Of a stretch of 64,000 nucleotides of DNA, positions 20,123 to 32,104 are shown one piece after another. The stretch is from Fragilaria crotonensis (taxonomy: Eukaryota; Bacillariophyta; Fragilariophyceae; Fragilariales; Fragilariaceae). The position numbers were made by a program, and so were the translations under genes. The first letter of the stretch is position 1. Each line of letters starts with the position of its first letter. Below the pieces are notes generated by a model that made no database searches, was not told where the DNA came from, and saw only the letters and a list, made by a program, of their open reading frames with translations. The DNA is taken from positions 1-64,000 of the forward strand of contig JAKSYS010000019.1 in the NCBI GenBank assembly GCA_022925895.1, given 5' to 3'.

Positions 20123-22012
20123 ATGGTTGCTGGTTCGCAGAACGCGACAACAGATACATCTAGATTGTCAACGTTAACCCTCAGGAAAAAATGCAGAAAT
20201 GATTCGCTTCGATGGAGATCTACAGGCTGGACCCCGTTGGCTTATCCAGCTTCAGCCTTTTTTCTAGATTCTGCAGGACCTGTCACAACTACAGCTCCTT
20301 CCGCCGAGGTGAATCCTTTCTTTCCGCTCGATAAAGATGTCTTGCGCGCTGCAATTCGAGAACTTCTGATTTTAGATGGTTCGATCGATGCGGATACCTT
20401 GACTCTGAAGGAGGATCTCGTTAGGTTTGAGGCATCTGACACGCAGAAAGCCAACGTCGTGGGTGTTTGTCCTCTCTACACCTTCCATTTGCAGCCGGGA
20501 AAATGGAAACGATTGAAAGAGGACGTTACGCCTCCACTAGTTGAGAAACGCGATGGTGTCACAAATGAAGCTGAAACAGCCCATACCTCGAAACGAAAGA
20601 TCCTCGTGTGTACTAGGGATTCTAAGCGACGAACAAAGAGGAGAATTATTGATGATAAGGAAGAGGAGCCCTGTCCGCCTCTAGCTTGCAAAGCTAAAAG
20701 TGACGAAATTGATATCGCAGATGATATCAAGGCGTCTGTCTCTAGCGCAGCTGTACTTGTTGACATAATTCTAGAGCGGGCTCGCTGGAGAGATGAACAG
20801 GGCGGCTGCTTTCTCGCGCCTGCACTATCCTCTGCCCAAAGAGAATCTCTCGTTTCCTCAAGTGTTCCTGAGCAACCGCTGCGTAAGGTCTCTGATGTTG
20901 ATCAAAGCTCACTATCCGATTGCCCACCAGTCCTTTTGGACGTTACAGAAGAGTCTTTCGGTGAGCACGACATTTCGCTTTTTATTGACTTTGTCAACAG
21001 AAAGGAAAAGGGGAGTGTCTCTCTTCTCGAGCGCGAAATTCCCGCCCTTCTAGATGTTTCTATCGTGTTTGAGTTATCTTTGCGAAATGCTGCGTACCGT
21101 ATGCTGCACCATATGTGTTCATCATTCGACGCGGAGGCGCTTCGTCTCTTTCTTGGCTACAAATCTAGCGCCCTGAAGCGCGAGCGTGTCCTTCGAATTT
21201 TGTCTGACTATCTGTTTGATGTTAGTCATGCAATGTTCGCTTGGAAGCAAACCGAGAGCGAAATTCTATCGGAGCGGACAGATTCGTCACTTCAAACGCA
21301 GACTAGTTTTTGTCAGGAAATCGACTCAGTGGTTCGCGATTCTCTTTTTGATGAAAGGGCTCTCAAGAAAATCGGCGGCCTGGACGATGCGAGCATCCTT
21401 CGGCACGCAATCGAAATTTCACGTTCCGAGCGTCGAAGCGAGCCATGGGAAACATTTGCTAAGACAGCTAAAGGTCGTCGATTGCTATCCCACCATCGAA
21501 GTGGACAAGCGTGCTTAGTTGGTCAAAAGCGCCGTGGTCAGCGCATCAAGCGATTCTCCAGTGCGGCTTCGACTGACGCTTCAGAGGAAGAGCAGCGTTC
21601 TCGTGCCTCATCGATTGCTTCGTATGATGACGATGAAAACAGCAACCGTGGTTACCGTCTAGAGAATCCTCAACAGCAGCTTCAGCTATCAACAACGCCT
21701 TGCTCGACAATTCAGAATCTATCTGAAGTTCTTCATCTCACTTTGACCCGAAATATAGACGAAACCTGGGGGGTCCTTCTATCTCGAGAGGGTGATCTGT
21801 GCGTCGTCGAGCGCGCCCCTGAGAAGTCAAGTGTTCGCTGCGGCGACATGGTTCTTTCGGTTAAGAACGACAGAGGCGAGTCTGCCGCTCCGCCAGCGTC
21901 AACTACAAACAACGATAATCCAGGCTGGTTCCAGGATGTTGTTAATGTCTTCAAGGGTAGCAATGAGCTTCACCTAGTTGTTCGCCGTGTTGGGTGCGGG
22001 GTAGCAACTTGA
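20123..22012 (+). CDS. Uncharacterised protein with C-terminal PDZ-like domain
   Basis: A single-exon frame of 629 residues from an ATG at 20123. Most of it is not recognised. Seen in it: a basic N-terminus, a KR-rich stretch near 150-180 (RRTKRRIIDDKEEE) that could be a nuclear signal, a predicted helical region around 300-400 (LRNAAYRMLHHMC, DYLFDVSHAMFAW), and a Ser-rich acidic linker (ASEEEQRSRASSIASYDDDE). The last ~90 residues fit a PDZ fold: LHLTLTRNIDETWGVLL, a GDLCVVERAPEKSSVRCGD turn, MVLSVKND, and a final HLVVRR strand. A scaffold role is inference from the PDZ-like tail alone. Confidence 0.7.
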   Translation: MVAGSQNATTDTSRLSTLTLRKKCRNDSLRWRSTGWTPLAYPASAFFLDSAGPVTTTAPSAEVNPFFPLDKDVLRAAIRELLILDGSIDADTLTLKEDLVRFEASDTQKANVVGVCPLYTFHLQPGKWKRLKEDVTPPLVEKRDGVTNEAETAHTSKRKILVCTRDSKRRTKRRIIDDKEEEPCPPLACKAKSDEIDIADDIKASVSSAAVLVDIILERARWRDEQGGCFLAPALSSAQRESLVSSSVPEQPLRKVSDVDQSSLSDCPPVLLDVTEESFGEHDISLFIDFVNRKEKGSVSLLEREIPALLDVSIVFELSLRNAAYRMLHHMCSSFDAEALRLFLGYKSSALKRERVLRILSDYLFDVSHAMFAWKQTESEILSERTDSSLQTQTSFCQEIDSVVRDSLFDERALKKIGGLDDASILRHAIEISRSERRSEPWETFAKTAKGRRLLSHHRSGQACLVGQKRRGQRIKRFSSAASTDASEEEQRSRASSIASYDDDENSNRGYRLENPQQQLQLSTTPCSTIQNLSEVLHLTLTRNIDETWGVLLSREGDLCVVERAPEKSSVRCGDMVLSVKNDRGESAAPPASTTNNDNPGWFQDVVNVFKGSNELHLVVRRVGCGVAT

Positions 22013-25000
22013 ATGCATTGAGGGCACCTAGATTTTGGCGAACAAATCGAAATAGCAGTTCCTAAACGTTTGCCTCGTAAATCTTCTCTATCCTGGTGCT
22101 TGTTTTGACTTGACAATTGCCTTGGGCTGGCTTGCACTTTCACATCGAGAGCTTGTGCGCTGTATGGCTACAGCTGTCGGGTCTCCCAGCTCGCAGATCC
22201 AGAGTCGTCAATATTGTTCAATGAATGGCAGCATCGTCTAACCGTAGCATCGGTGTACGGACTAGATACTATTTCCTCCAGCTATTGATGGTAGCAAGAC
22301 AGCAAGATAAAAGACACCGTTTCCGTTTTCATTTAACGACGATAGATCTGGTTTTTCCATGGTCATCAACAATTTCACTCAGTTGTTTGATATTGCTGCA
22401 CCTCCCTCGAAAACTTAACGTGGTACCTTTTGCTTTGTAACACAAAGTTTTCTCGATATGTCAGGTTACTACCGTGGAACCGATGTTGTAAATAGAACTC
22501 CTAGTAGAACTTCGACTGCGCTATTATAATACACTGGCCCAAGTTGTCGAGTTTTGCCTTTGTTGAGATCGAGTCTTGAGATCAGGGCACATTGCGTACC
22601 TTCAATTAGTAACAAAGTTGTCTTAAGTGCGCTACTCAACTGACTGGCGATGCAAACGATATCTCGAAATTTAACTAACTTCGACGACCCTTAGAGTTCT
22701 CTTTAGTACTACAAGAAAGAACGGCAAATGAATTCTGTAGGATACCCTTTTGTTGTACTTTCTTGCAAGTAGAATGCACTCTGGCTGTTGGATAAACAAC
22801 TTGTGGCAGTCCTCATAATTTGAGATAGTTTCTTGCTTCTTCCACATCCAGACTGAGCTGAGTACAGGCGCTGACATATTTCTCCTGCAGCTAACTCACC
22901 CTAAAAGAGATGAATGCTTGACCAAGAGGTATGTACCTTTGACTTAATCAATCCAAGCAACAGCATTTTGCAAAACGACCACATTTCTTTGCTGCATCAA
23001 AGAAATCTTGGATGCGGCCAGTCATGGAGGGTGATTCAACTCTGGCCACCAGCACTCGGGGGCAGGGGTCGTCATCTTGTCTCTTCTGATGCATCAATTG
23101 GCATAACCATGCCATGTCTGCGAGGGCAGTGGATTGAATTGCAAAGACACTCACCACATTATCAGAAGAAGAATTGAGAGTACCATTGCGCTTGCATTGT
23201 CTTCCATAAATCGACAAAAGCTCCTAATGATGATGCTTTTCTTCATTCTACTGCTGGTGTTGTTGTGAACAACGGAAAGAACATGACGTTCAACAGAAAC
23301 ATTATGAGGAACTATTATCCAACAATGAGCAGATGCTGGCATTCGGAGGATACATGCAGCGCCAAGGATGTATCAAAAATCACTTTCTTTTGAACAATTA
23401 ATGCTGTTGTAAGTATGCAACTACAAGGGATTCCACCTTCATCACCATCTGCCAGCCATAAAGTCCATGCTCATCCTGAAAGTCAAGAATTGGAGTGATG
23501 AGTTGCAGCAATTGTCTAGGAAATGAAGTTGACAATGCAGCCTATGCGGCCATCTGTACTGAAGAATAGTAGATGCATATTGCTATTGGCAATTATTCTG
23601 TACGCTCCTCTGTATAGTAAATTTGCAATTTCTACTAGCAACTGTTGCAGAGAGAGATACTGCTAGTAAGGTGGTGCAGATGGGTGATGTCAGGCTATGT
23701 TGTAAACACCTTACAAGTCATGTTTGGCAGGCCTGCCAACAAATGCTACAGTTACTGCTAGAGGAGGAGCCATCTGTGCTTCAATAACAGTAGTGGTGCG
23801 GTCTGTGCAGTCCAGCAGTTACTGGTGGAGCATAGCACTTTAGGCAATGCTTATAGATGTTTCTTCCCTAAGAGAATTCAACTGAGGCCTCCCCAGGAAT
23901 GTTATTCTTCAAAAGAATCACAATGTTTCTCTGTCATTGTTGCCAATTCTTGGATCATGAATGAGATAGATCATTCTTGTCATGCATTTGCCATAGTTTT
24001 GTGGGCAAGCTCTTTGTCAAGTATCTATATCAGCCATGATCTTGAAGAAGCAGTGGGCTGCCATGTTCAGTCAATAATGAGCTATTAGTACCCACTTTGG
24101 GCTTCCTTGGTGATGCGTTCTTGGTGATGCAACTCTGTTGGTTCCCCACTGGTACGATCATCATCCAAACATTGTGCTACAAAAAGGGAAGGGCGTACAA
24201 GATGTGATGCTGCTCAATTTCTTCATGAATGTGAAGAAGTTGTGGGCATCATCATCATTGATCATAATTACATTTTAAAATTAAAGCGAGAATCATATTG
24301 TTAGTGAATTCCTAAGTGAAAGGGAGGTGAACAAAACACAGGAGTGAAGTTAACAATGAAATTTCACCCAAGCTACCACCATGAATTTGAGGTTATATTG
24401 TCATCATGATCACGAACTCTTCTGTCCAACAACCATCCAAGCTAAACATGGGCAAGTAGGAAGGGGCGGAACCAGAGTGTCTCCCCTTCTCAAGCCAATC
24501 AACCTTTCTGAATTTTAATTGTGAAGTTCACTGGATTATCCGACCTACTACCAGGCACTGCTCTGAATAGTACACTTGTAATGCCTTGTGCTTATGCTGC
24601 TTATGCCACATAAAAAAATTGTCTGGAAACACACCAGAGTTTGGTATTCATATAGACTGTGATGAATATACTACACAAATCAGTGCTCTATCAGCTCGAT
24701 TATGAGATTGTACCTCGTACATGGGTTCCCAGTACTCCGAGTCTTCAAAACGTAGTAAGACACACATAGTATATTTCTGAAAAGTCAGGAAATGTGCATA
24801 GCATCCTAAAAATTACACTTAGCGTTTACCATGACGGTTTTCTGCAATTTTTCGAATTATCTATTGCTTTGCGGCAGACAAATAAGGTTTGGTCCTAGAT
24901 TTTTTCCTCATTCCCCACAACCATTGCCATCCCTTCAATGGTGTATGGACATCGGACAGTACAAGTACCCGTACATATACTCGGAGTACCAGATGCAGTA

Positions 25001-25597
25001 CTGTACATACCTTGTACGCAGGAGAGGTGGTTCCTGGCGAAGACAATATACAGTACAGTATTACTCGGATTACCATACCCACCTCTTGGTAATACGCCAC
25101 ACAGTCACACGTCGAGCGCAACCAAATCCTTTGTATCATCATCCATACTGTATGCATAGTTGTACTGGAGATTTTCCGAGTGCAAGTACTTCGTATTACA
25201 GGTGTACAGCACTCCTGTACAAGTACATACTTGTATTCCATGGATCAACCGTATTTCATACACGTATCATATATACTTTTCTGATGTTGACACCAATTGA
25301 AAATCACTCCTCTTTGATTGGTCGGAATGATGTCAACGAAGCGAAAAAACGCACATCAAAACTGTGATGAACGGAGAGTGGAGAGAACTCTATGGACCTT
25401 TCCCATACGAGAACCTGGTACTCCCACGAGTACAAGTACTCGATGATACGTAATCGTTTTATTCGTTCAAATCTCACTCCTGAAGACCGAACCGATCAAG
25501 CTGTTGTCTGTCATCGAATCAAGCGCGTCACAACAAGTATCGCAGCGGTTCTCACACGCATACTAGAGAAGTTGTCTGCTCCTTCCATTCGCTCTCA
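22013..25597. other. 3.6 kb gene-poor, AT-rich region
   Basis: No frame above 180 codons and none with a recognisable domain. From about 22600 to 24800 the sequence is visibly AT-richer than the gene-bearing flanks. GTAC-rich low-complexity runs occupy 24950-25230 and 25410-25440. No terminal repeats or transposon motif were recognised; it may be decayed mobile DNA. Confidence 0.45.
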
Positions 25598-27688
25598 ATG
25601 ATGCTATCGATGCATCAACGATCCTCCTGCCTTTCTGAGAAAAGTCTCTTAATGGAAATGACGCAAAACCTAAACGAAACTGCGCCGCTCGCTCGAACGA
25701 TTGAATCAAGTCCTACTCGAAACGAACCAGAGCTTTTGATATTACTCACTCGAAGTGAGGTTAACGCACTATATGAACTTCTGGAACTGATTGTATATGT
25801 CTTGGACGAGTTGAAGATTGAATACATCGTTGTTGGGAGGTCTCTCTTGGGGGCCGTGCGATCCGAATCAATTCTGTTCAATGACGACGACGTCGAAATT
25901 GCGGTTATTGATGATGGCTACTCTTACGACCAACTCAAAGTCGCTTTCCCCGACGCTCTGTCGCGTGAAGCTCAACGTAGAAGTGATGGAAGGATGAGAA
26001 TACTCTATGAACCTCAAGACGCGTGCGATCGTATAAAATCAAGTGAGGAACCTCGAGTTTGGTTGGATTTATTTGTTCTACGAAAGTATGACACCCGTGA
26101 TGCTTTGACGCGAATGGTGAAAGAGACAAAGATTGAAGAACAAAGCGCAGAGGCATGCTTGAAGGTGATAGAGTCTCTACCAGACGCTGAGTTTCCACTT
26201 TTTCACTATGGCAACTGCCATGCAATGGCGCTCTGGCCTCAAGGATATTTCACACAAAGCGAACTTTGGCCATTGAATCCGATGCCGTTTGGACCGTTGA
26301 CTGTTTTTGGTCCGTCGGATAGCGTCGGTCCTCTCAAAAGATGCTTTGGTCCAGATTGCTTCACACGCTTCATGGCTGCCCCCGGTTCGACGTCCGAGAG
26401 CCCCCACGGCATCTGGGAAGGCTTGCAACGCGTGGCTCTCTGTGACATACAACGTCATTCTGTTGAGCATGATCGACGCGACGATCCGTCACAGCCTTCC
26501 TGGGGTGCTCACGAGTATACTCTTGCCGAATGCAAACAGGAGATGGATCCGACAAGTGAAGCACCTCTGACTCCTTCAGGGACGATAGGTGGTATGAGCC
26601 GCACTCGCTCTGTATTTGCTTTTGGAAGCGGCCCAAAAACGCACTCATCAACAATACAATCACAGGGTATGACCCTAGGCCCAGCTATGGATCCACTGCC
26701 CGCAGAATGGTTCGGGCACGATGTGCGCCGGTGTATTGGCAACAATCCTGCCGCGCCCGAATTTGACGCGACACTCCGAGCAGTAATGGAGCCGCATATC
26801 GCAAAAGCGCGACGAGAACGAGAGATGTGTCGAAATCGGACGTCCATAGCGTGCGATCCTTCCATTGCTAGTGCGGTGGGGGTGCCCTATACCGCGTTAC
26901 GGGACGAACGACGCTTCCTCTTTGATCCGCATTCTTATCCCTTGCATCGGATTCTTGCCGAGACGCTTGGCGTCGAAGATCTCTCACAGCTTCACTCCCA
27001 TCCAACCAAGAACAAGAAGGAGTTACTCGCACCGTTGCTCACTCGCGATGGTCGTCGTCAGTTCCATGAATGCTATTTCAACTTTGTCACTTCCTTCTGC
27101 ATCCCTCTTCTTCATTCGCTAGCTTGGACGAAGGGTGTACTTCAGAGCACCTCGCTAACTCTGGCATCCGACGTCAAGTACCGTTTTCAAGTCTTTCCAT
27201 GCCTGCGTGTCATTCTGCCTGGGGAGCTATCCATCGACCCTCTCTGCGAAACTGCCCACGGCCACAGCATTGGCAATCTCAACTTTCACGTGCCGCTTAC
27301 TGCTGCGTTCGGTACAAATGCACTGTACACCGAATCACATCCTGGACGGGAAGACTGGCACGGTCTAACCACCAAATCACCGGGTCTCGGTTTCTTATTC
27401 GATGGTGCGCGTTGCCTTCACTTCAGGTTGGAGAATACAACGAATGTGACACGTGTATCGATTGACTTTCGCGTCGCTATCTATCGTGAAGGTGCCGATG
27501 CAGGTGACCTTTGTCCCCAAGAACTCCTGGCAGATCGGTTTTCAAGTGCTGGGCCTGGTTACTATGACGAGACTTCCATCGCTATTGGATTGCATTCGTC
27601 GTTCCCAGGAGACGTGCACTCCAAGGACGGGGGCAGAAAACGTTTGATCGACCCGGATGCTAGAGTCGGTTTCCCTTTTACAGAGTAG
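25598..27688 (+). CDS. LicD-like nucleotidyltransferase joined to an oxygenase-like C-terminal domain
   Basis: A single-exon frame of 696 residues. Residues 70-105 hold the LicD/fukutin-type core: YIVVGRSLLGAVRSESILF, then NDDDVEIAV, the acidic DDD-x-E metal site of nucleotidyltransferases that move phosphocholine, phosphoribitol or similar groups. A WLDLFVLRKY block and WPQGYFTQSELWPL (the family's FPLR-like stretch) follow by residue 230. The C-terminal third (about 520-650) is separate: GNLNFHVPLTAAFGTNALY, ESHPGREDWHGL, then CLHFRLENTTNVTRVSIDFR, which resembles a double-stranded beta-helix of the 2-oxoglutarate/Fe(II) or StrG-like type, with candidate metal ligands H, E and H. No signal peptide is clear. 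A glycan- or headgroup-modifying role is inferred. Confidence 0.75.
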   Translation: MMLSMHQRSSCLSEKSLLMEMTQNLNETAPLARTIESSPTRNEPELLILLTRSEVNALYELLELIVYVLDELKIEYIVVGRSLLGAVRSESILFNDDDVEIAVIDDGYSYDQLKVAFPDALSREAQRRSDGRMRILYEPQDACDRIKSSEEPRVWLDLFVLRKYDTRDALTRMVKETKIEEQSAEACLKVIESLPDAEFPLFHYGNCHAMALWPQGYFTQSELWPLNPMPFGPLTVFGPSDSVGPLKRCFGPDCFTRFMAAPGSTSESPHGIWEGLQRVALCDIQRHSVEHDRRDDPSQPSWGAHEYTLAECKQEMDPTSEAPLTPSGTIGGMSRTRSVFAFGSGPKTHSSTIQSQGMTLGPAMDPLPAEWFGHDVRRCIGNNPAAPEFDATLRAVMEPHIAKARREREMCRNRTSIACDPSIASAVGVPYTALRDERRFLFDPHSYPLHRILAETLGVEDLSQLHSHPTKNKKELLAPLLTRDGRRQFHECYFNFVTSFCIPLLHSLAWTKGVLQSTSLTLASDVKYRFQVFPCLRVILPGELSIDPLCETAHGHSIGNLNFHVPLTAAFGTNALYTESHPGREDWHGLTTKSPGLGFLFDGARCLHFRLENTTNVTRVSIDFRVAIYREGADAGDLCPQELLADRFSSAGPGYYDETSIAIGLHSSFPGDVHSKDGGRKRLIDPDARVGFPFTE

Positions 27689-27866
27689 TAATATCGCTAT
27701 ACTTGCATGCCTTCAAGGCAATATTGTCGAAACAAGGACCACCAGCGAGGTCCAATCGGTAGAAAAGTAGACGTGGAAACATCAACTTTGAACTAGAAGT
27801 CACCTTTAAGTCGTTTTTGCCACTTTATGTGTTTGTCACCTGTTTTGTTTCTCTACTAGAATAGAC

Positions 27867-29103
27867 TTACACTAACTTAAGCCTTTTATGGCCCCACCCG
27901 TAGTTTTCCTTGTGTCGCTCAAACAAATTTGCAAGCGAATCGCAAAATTTGGAATGCATTTCGTCAACTTGATTTTGGAATTCAATTGTGTCGGCGATTG
28001 GAGAGGGTGTTCCCTCGTTGAGATAGCGCGGGTAGATGGGCTCTCCGACTGCATACAGCAAACGATGCCTAAATGGAATCGGCAAGCCCCACTTTCCAAA
28101 TAGAACCACGACACTTATTTGGAGAAGTTTGGATAATCTTTCGAAGAATTCTGGGAGCTGGAGTCGCCGTAACATCTTGCTAGCCCCGAAGCAGTACACG
28201 GGGATAACTGGTATGCCGTGTTTCATAGCAAGCTTCAAGAAGCCCTTGTGACGAGCTATGGCGTACTCTTCGTCTCGATGTGTCCCGGGTTTCGGGTATC
28301 CTTCAAACATTTCCGAAATGCCACCAGGCGCAAGTCCTATCCGGTCACCTGCAGCAAGGGCGCGATCGACAGAAAATCTACTGGCATCACTGTGTGGATG
28401 ACGGTGATTCCATGAGTAAAGATGAATATTCTGCCTGAAATCAAGTTGAAAAAGCCATGAACAATGCACACACAACTCACACGGATCTTAACCACTTCAA
28501 AAAGGTGTTCACAAATGGAAAAAGGTTCGTTGCCGTCGCCACAACCGGTCGGAAGTAACCAAACGCCTCGGATGCTTGTTCAGGCAAGGCTGCGAATGCT
28601 AGTGCAAACGGAAAGAGGCCGTGAGGGGAAATAGCCAGAATGGCCTGCTTATCTTTCATGTCTATAGCTGCCTTTGCGGAGTCCGCTATCACTTCAAAGG
28701 CAATAAATCTTAGCCAGCTTTTCCAGAGGTTCCATTCTCGTGCTTTCAGCCATTGCCCAACTTGCGGTCTCCGGTGAGGACCAATTACTTTGACTGCAAC
28801 GCATGCCATTAAGAGAGAACCATAGACCGCGCGGCGTACTTTCTGATCCTTTGGAATCGTTTTCCATCTCCTCCATGCCAATACGAAAACAAGAGGAACC
28901 CAAGCTACCGACCCCACGACAAGCAGCGACGAAATCGCCACCAAGGAGCGGTCTAGCAACGAGATATATTCCCCAGCATGGACTCTGACAAGCACTTGGC
29001 TGCCTGGAGGGAGCGTACTTGGGTAAATGGAGCCTCGAGGACCCAGTTCATGGCGAATTCGTCCGGAACTCATTGCGTTGGTGTCATCCATCATCCCCAT
29101 CAT
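27867..29103 (-). CDS. DGAT2: Diacylglycerol O-acyltransferase type 2
   Basis: Two exons on the minus strand, 28481-29103 and 27867-28389, with a 91-base GT-AG intron, give up to 381 residues; any of several N-terminal Met codons could be the start. After a cytosolic N-terminus a hydrophobic hairpin spans about 55-78 in the ER membrane. The catalytic motif normally HPHG reads SPHG at 159-162 (AILAISPHGLFPF). Across the splice joint the protein reads KWLRSVDASRFSV, then GLAPGGISEMFEGYPKPGT, the DGAT2 glycerol-lipid signature. The enzyme adds an acyl chain from acyl-CoA to diacylglycerol, the last step of triacylglycerol storage. Diatoms have several DGAT2 copies; which one this is cannot be said. 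The His-to-Ser change may alter activity. Confidence 0.9.
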
Positions 29104-30828
29104 CCTACAACCCGCAAGTACAGTGTGCTGGAAGATGGTACAAATTTACATACTCGATGTGTGATACAGTATATAGTACTCTGTACAAAGGATCGACTAA
29201 TACTCTAATACATATATAATGTGAGATCGAGGGACAGTATCCATACACTTCTCGATGGAAAGTATAAGACAGTGTATGGCTTTGCTAGTACTCGGTGCCA
29301 AAAGTATAAGAAAACCTTGTACTTTCCAAAACTCCTGAGAAGTACTTTCTCGTGCTTTTCACGTGTTGATACGAAGTACACACCGGGATTCATTGTAAAG
29401 TATTAGTTGCGGACCCGGAGAACTTATACTGCTTGGGGATTATTCTGGTGTGTGCGTTGGCACTTGCTGTACGTTGGGAGTTGAGCAGCGTACGTCAGTA
29501 CGATAGTAGTCTAGTAGTCGAGTATATGTCCAACCACATTAACCATTACTTAGTACTCCAGTACTACCGCATTACGAGTACTCTTGGCCAGTCCAATAAC
29601 AACACACAGCAACGAGCAACAGCCAACATTAAGTCACAATAACAAGGCGGGGAATTTCAGGTGGATTCAATAGGCCCCTGAGGTCAATTAAGGTATTCCT
29701 TCCTTGCCATAGATTCAGTAACATCTCAATCATTTCTTTTCATCATATCACAATGAAAGCTAATACTCCATACTAGTAGTGATTTTTAGACATCATTTTG
29801 GTTCCCAGAATCTTAGGTAAAGTTCTAACTGAAATGGTGCAGTGCATTTCACAAAGACACTGTCTCACCTGCACAATCAGACAGGAGCGCTTGAAAATAA
29901 ATGAAAAATAGCATGATGCCTCTGCTCTGTCTACATAGGCAACATGCAGCTTCATACAAACTCACACCAGATGATATATATGCCTGTATGAGTTTACAAA
30001 CTTGAAGCCTGCTAGTTTCTACACTGTACCCAGATGGGTTCAAGATGGAACGGCAATGACAATATCAGCAATTACAGCGATTTGCTTGATAGAGTTCTCT
30101 TTCCTGATGGTTTGATCTCTTTGACCACAAGGAAACCTAGCAACAAGCCAACTTGAACATTGGCACATAGACAACAGAAAGCAAGTCCAGCACATCTTTG
30201 TGGTGCAATCATCGCTCTCCGTCTGAAGTGGCCACAGGCAGGGACATGCTACATTTGCATTTACCACAAGTGCCACAGATAGTTCATACAAATTCTCGAG
30301 TGAAGTTCTATATGGTGGCTGATTACTCTGACATCAAGACCAATCCTGTTGAAGGTTTGTGATGGTGACACATCAGGTTCTGATGGTTACATTGTGGTGA
30401 TGTAGTTGCAGCTCCCAACAACTCAATTCTTGTGACTCTCTAGCCTGGCGTGGATTATGTACTAGGCAATGACTTTGTCAACAGGAGCGAGAGTAGATCA
30501 TTTTTGGGCATCATAAAGGATTGCAATTCTAAGGTTTTGCCTTGAGTAGCGGAGACTTTCTTGTTGGAAAGGAAGGGCTCTTTTTTGTTGCGACTGTGAC
30601 AACAACAACCACTGATGACAGATAAGTCTTTGACAATGTTGAGCCAGCAGCCAACCAGACCATACCAAGGCACAGCAGTCAGGCTTTGCTCAGTACCAAT
30701 AACAAGTCCAGTTTACTCTTCTTAGCAATGGTTTCAAGACTCTAGCTAGTAGTGATACTGCTACTTTAGTAATACTACTGGTTTACCTTCTTGAAGAATA
30801 CCCACTGAGGCCAACATCAAAGCTTTGG

Positions 30829-31450
30829 GACCAGGAGGCAATCTAGAATGATGTTTGACCTATGCAATTGGACCAGAATCCATTGATTTACACACATAGG
30901 CACTAATTGCATGGGCTGCCCAAAGGAATTTTGCACATGCTGCAACGGTACACTTCAGCATCAATTTTGAATATTTAGTAACCCACATTAGCCAAAATCA
31001 GAGAATTCAGAAAGTTTTGAGACCAGGAGGCAATCTAGAATCATGTGTTTTCTATGCAATTGGACTCGAATTCATTGATTTACACGCTGAATAGTGTTGC
31101 CAATAATTTGGACCCAGCATCCACATGTGTGAGTAAAGTACAGTGTCAATTTTGAAAATTTAAATGCCAATGTTATCCAAAATCAGAGGCAACAGAAAGT
31201 TTTGAGGCCACGGGGCTATATAGAATCATGTTTGTTCAAACACAATTGGACCACAGCCCATTCAGTACCCATGATTGGAATTGGAACCATAAACATGAAT
31301 GTGTGAATGGTACAGGTCCAGCAATTTTGAAATTTCATTCAATAATATTCACATTTGGAGGCAACAAAAGTTGTGAGAAAATAGGGCAATCTAAAATCAT
31401 GCTTGCAGTCAACACAATTGGACCAACATGCACTCAGTTATTGGCAGAAT
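30829..31450. repeat. Diverged ~180-base tandem array, four units
   Basis: Units start at about 30829, 31021, 31205 and 31377 (spacings 192, 184, 172). Each begins with a form of GACCAGGAGGCAATCTAGAATC, continues with (C)AATTGGACC, and the first three end with a form of CAATTTTGAA...CAGAAAGTTTTGA. Units are clearly diverged from each other, so the array is old. The last unit stops next to the MITE-like element. Confidence 0.8.
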
Positions 31451-31472
31451 AGTGACTACTTCTTAAGTAGTA

Positions 31473-32104
31473 TGGCTGGGTGCACGAAAAAAAGGATTTT
31501 GGGTAGCCTCAGTAGGTGTAGTATGATATTTTTTTTAGTTGTTTCTTCCTTCGAAGTTTCCATCACGTCAAACGTCGTGCTTCGTTGTTGATGACTTCCT
31601 ACATTAACGATCTCTTGATCCGGACCACCTCCCGTGTGCACCGATAGCTCTAAAGCTTCATCAAGTACATCATGAGCAGTTGCACTATCGGTGCACACGG
31701 CAAACACACTCCAGCATCTTTTATCTCAACATGCACGAAAAGCATGACAATATGCCGTGCTTTCAACACTGAGCATGTTGATCCTCAAATTCAACACGAT
31801 TGCATCGTTGCTTCGGTCCAGTGTCGGTCAACAAACCTTCCAACATCATCATGATGCATGATTGTGAATTCAAGTTTGACTGTAAGGTGCCTCATGGAGG
31901 CAAGATGAGCATCAGCAGTCTTCACTCTTTGTGAGTGCACATTTTCGTTCATTGGCATGTCGTCAAGTATGTCAGTATACAAAATACTCCATCATTGTGT
32001 AGATCAATACTCAGGGGAGGTCGCTTCAATTAATTGTCAACTAAATTAATTTCATATGAGGGCTACGGTGGCTACCCAAAGTACTTTTTATTTGCACCCA
32101 GCCA
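31473..32104. mobile_element. 632-base MITE-like element with TA target duplication
   Basis: The ends are inverted repeats: left 31473-31508 begins TGGCTGGGTGCA and closes TTTGGGTAGCC; right 32070-32104 is its near reverse complement. Weaker similarity continues inward to about 75 bases (TATGA-A-TT...TTTAGTTG). TA flanks both ends (31471-31472 and 32105-32106), as for Tc1/mariner-superfamily elements. Inside, a perfect 16-base pair CCGTGTGCACCGATAG (31632-31647) and its reverse complement (31685-31700) would form a hairpin. No transposase frame is present, so it would need to be moved in trans. Superfamily assignment from the TA alone is tentative. Confidence 0.8.

Noticed and set aside
23825-24088. 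Possible small gene in the AT-rich desert
   Set aside because: 87 codons with no domain and no supporting splice or start context.
30829-31450. CRISPR-like array
   Set aside because: Spacing is ~180 bases with diverged units and no short identical repeats; the DNA is eukaryotic. It is an old tandem repeat.
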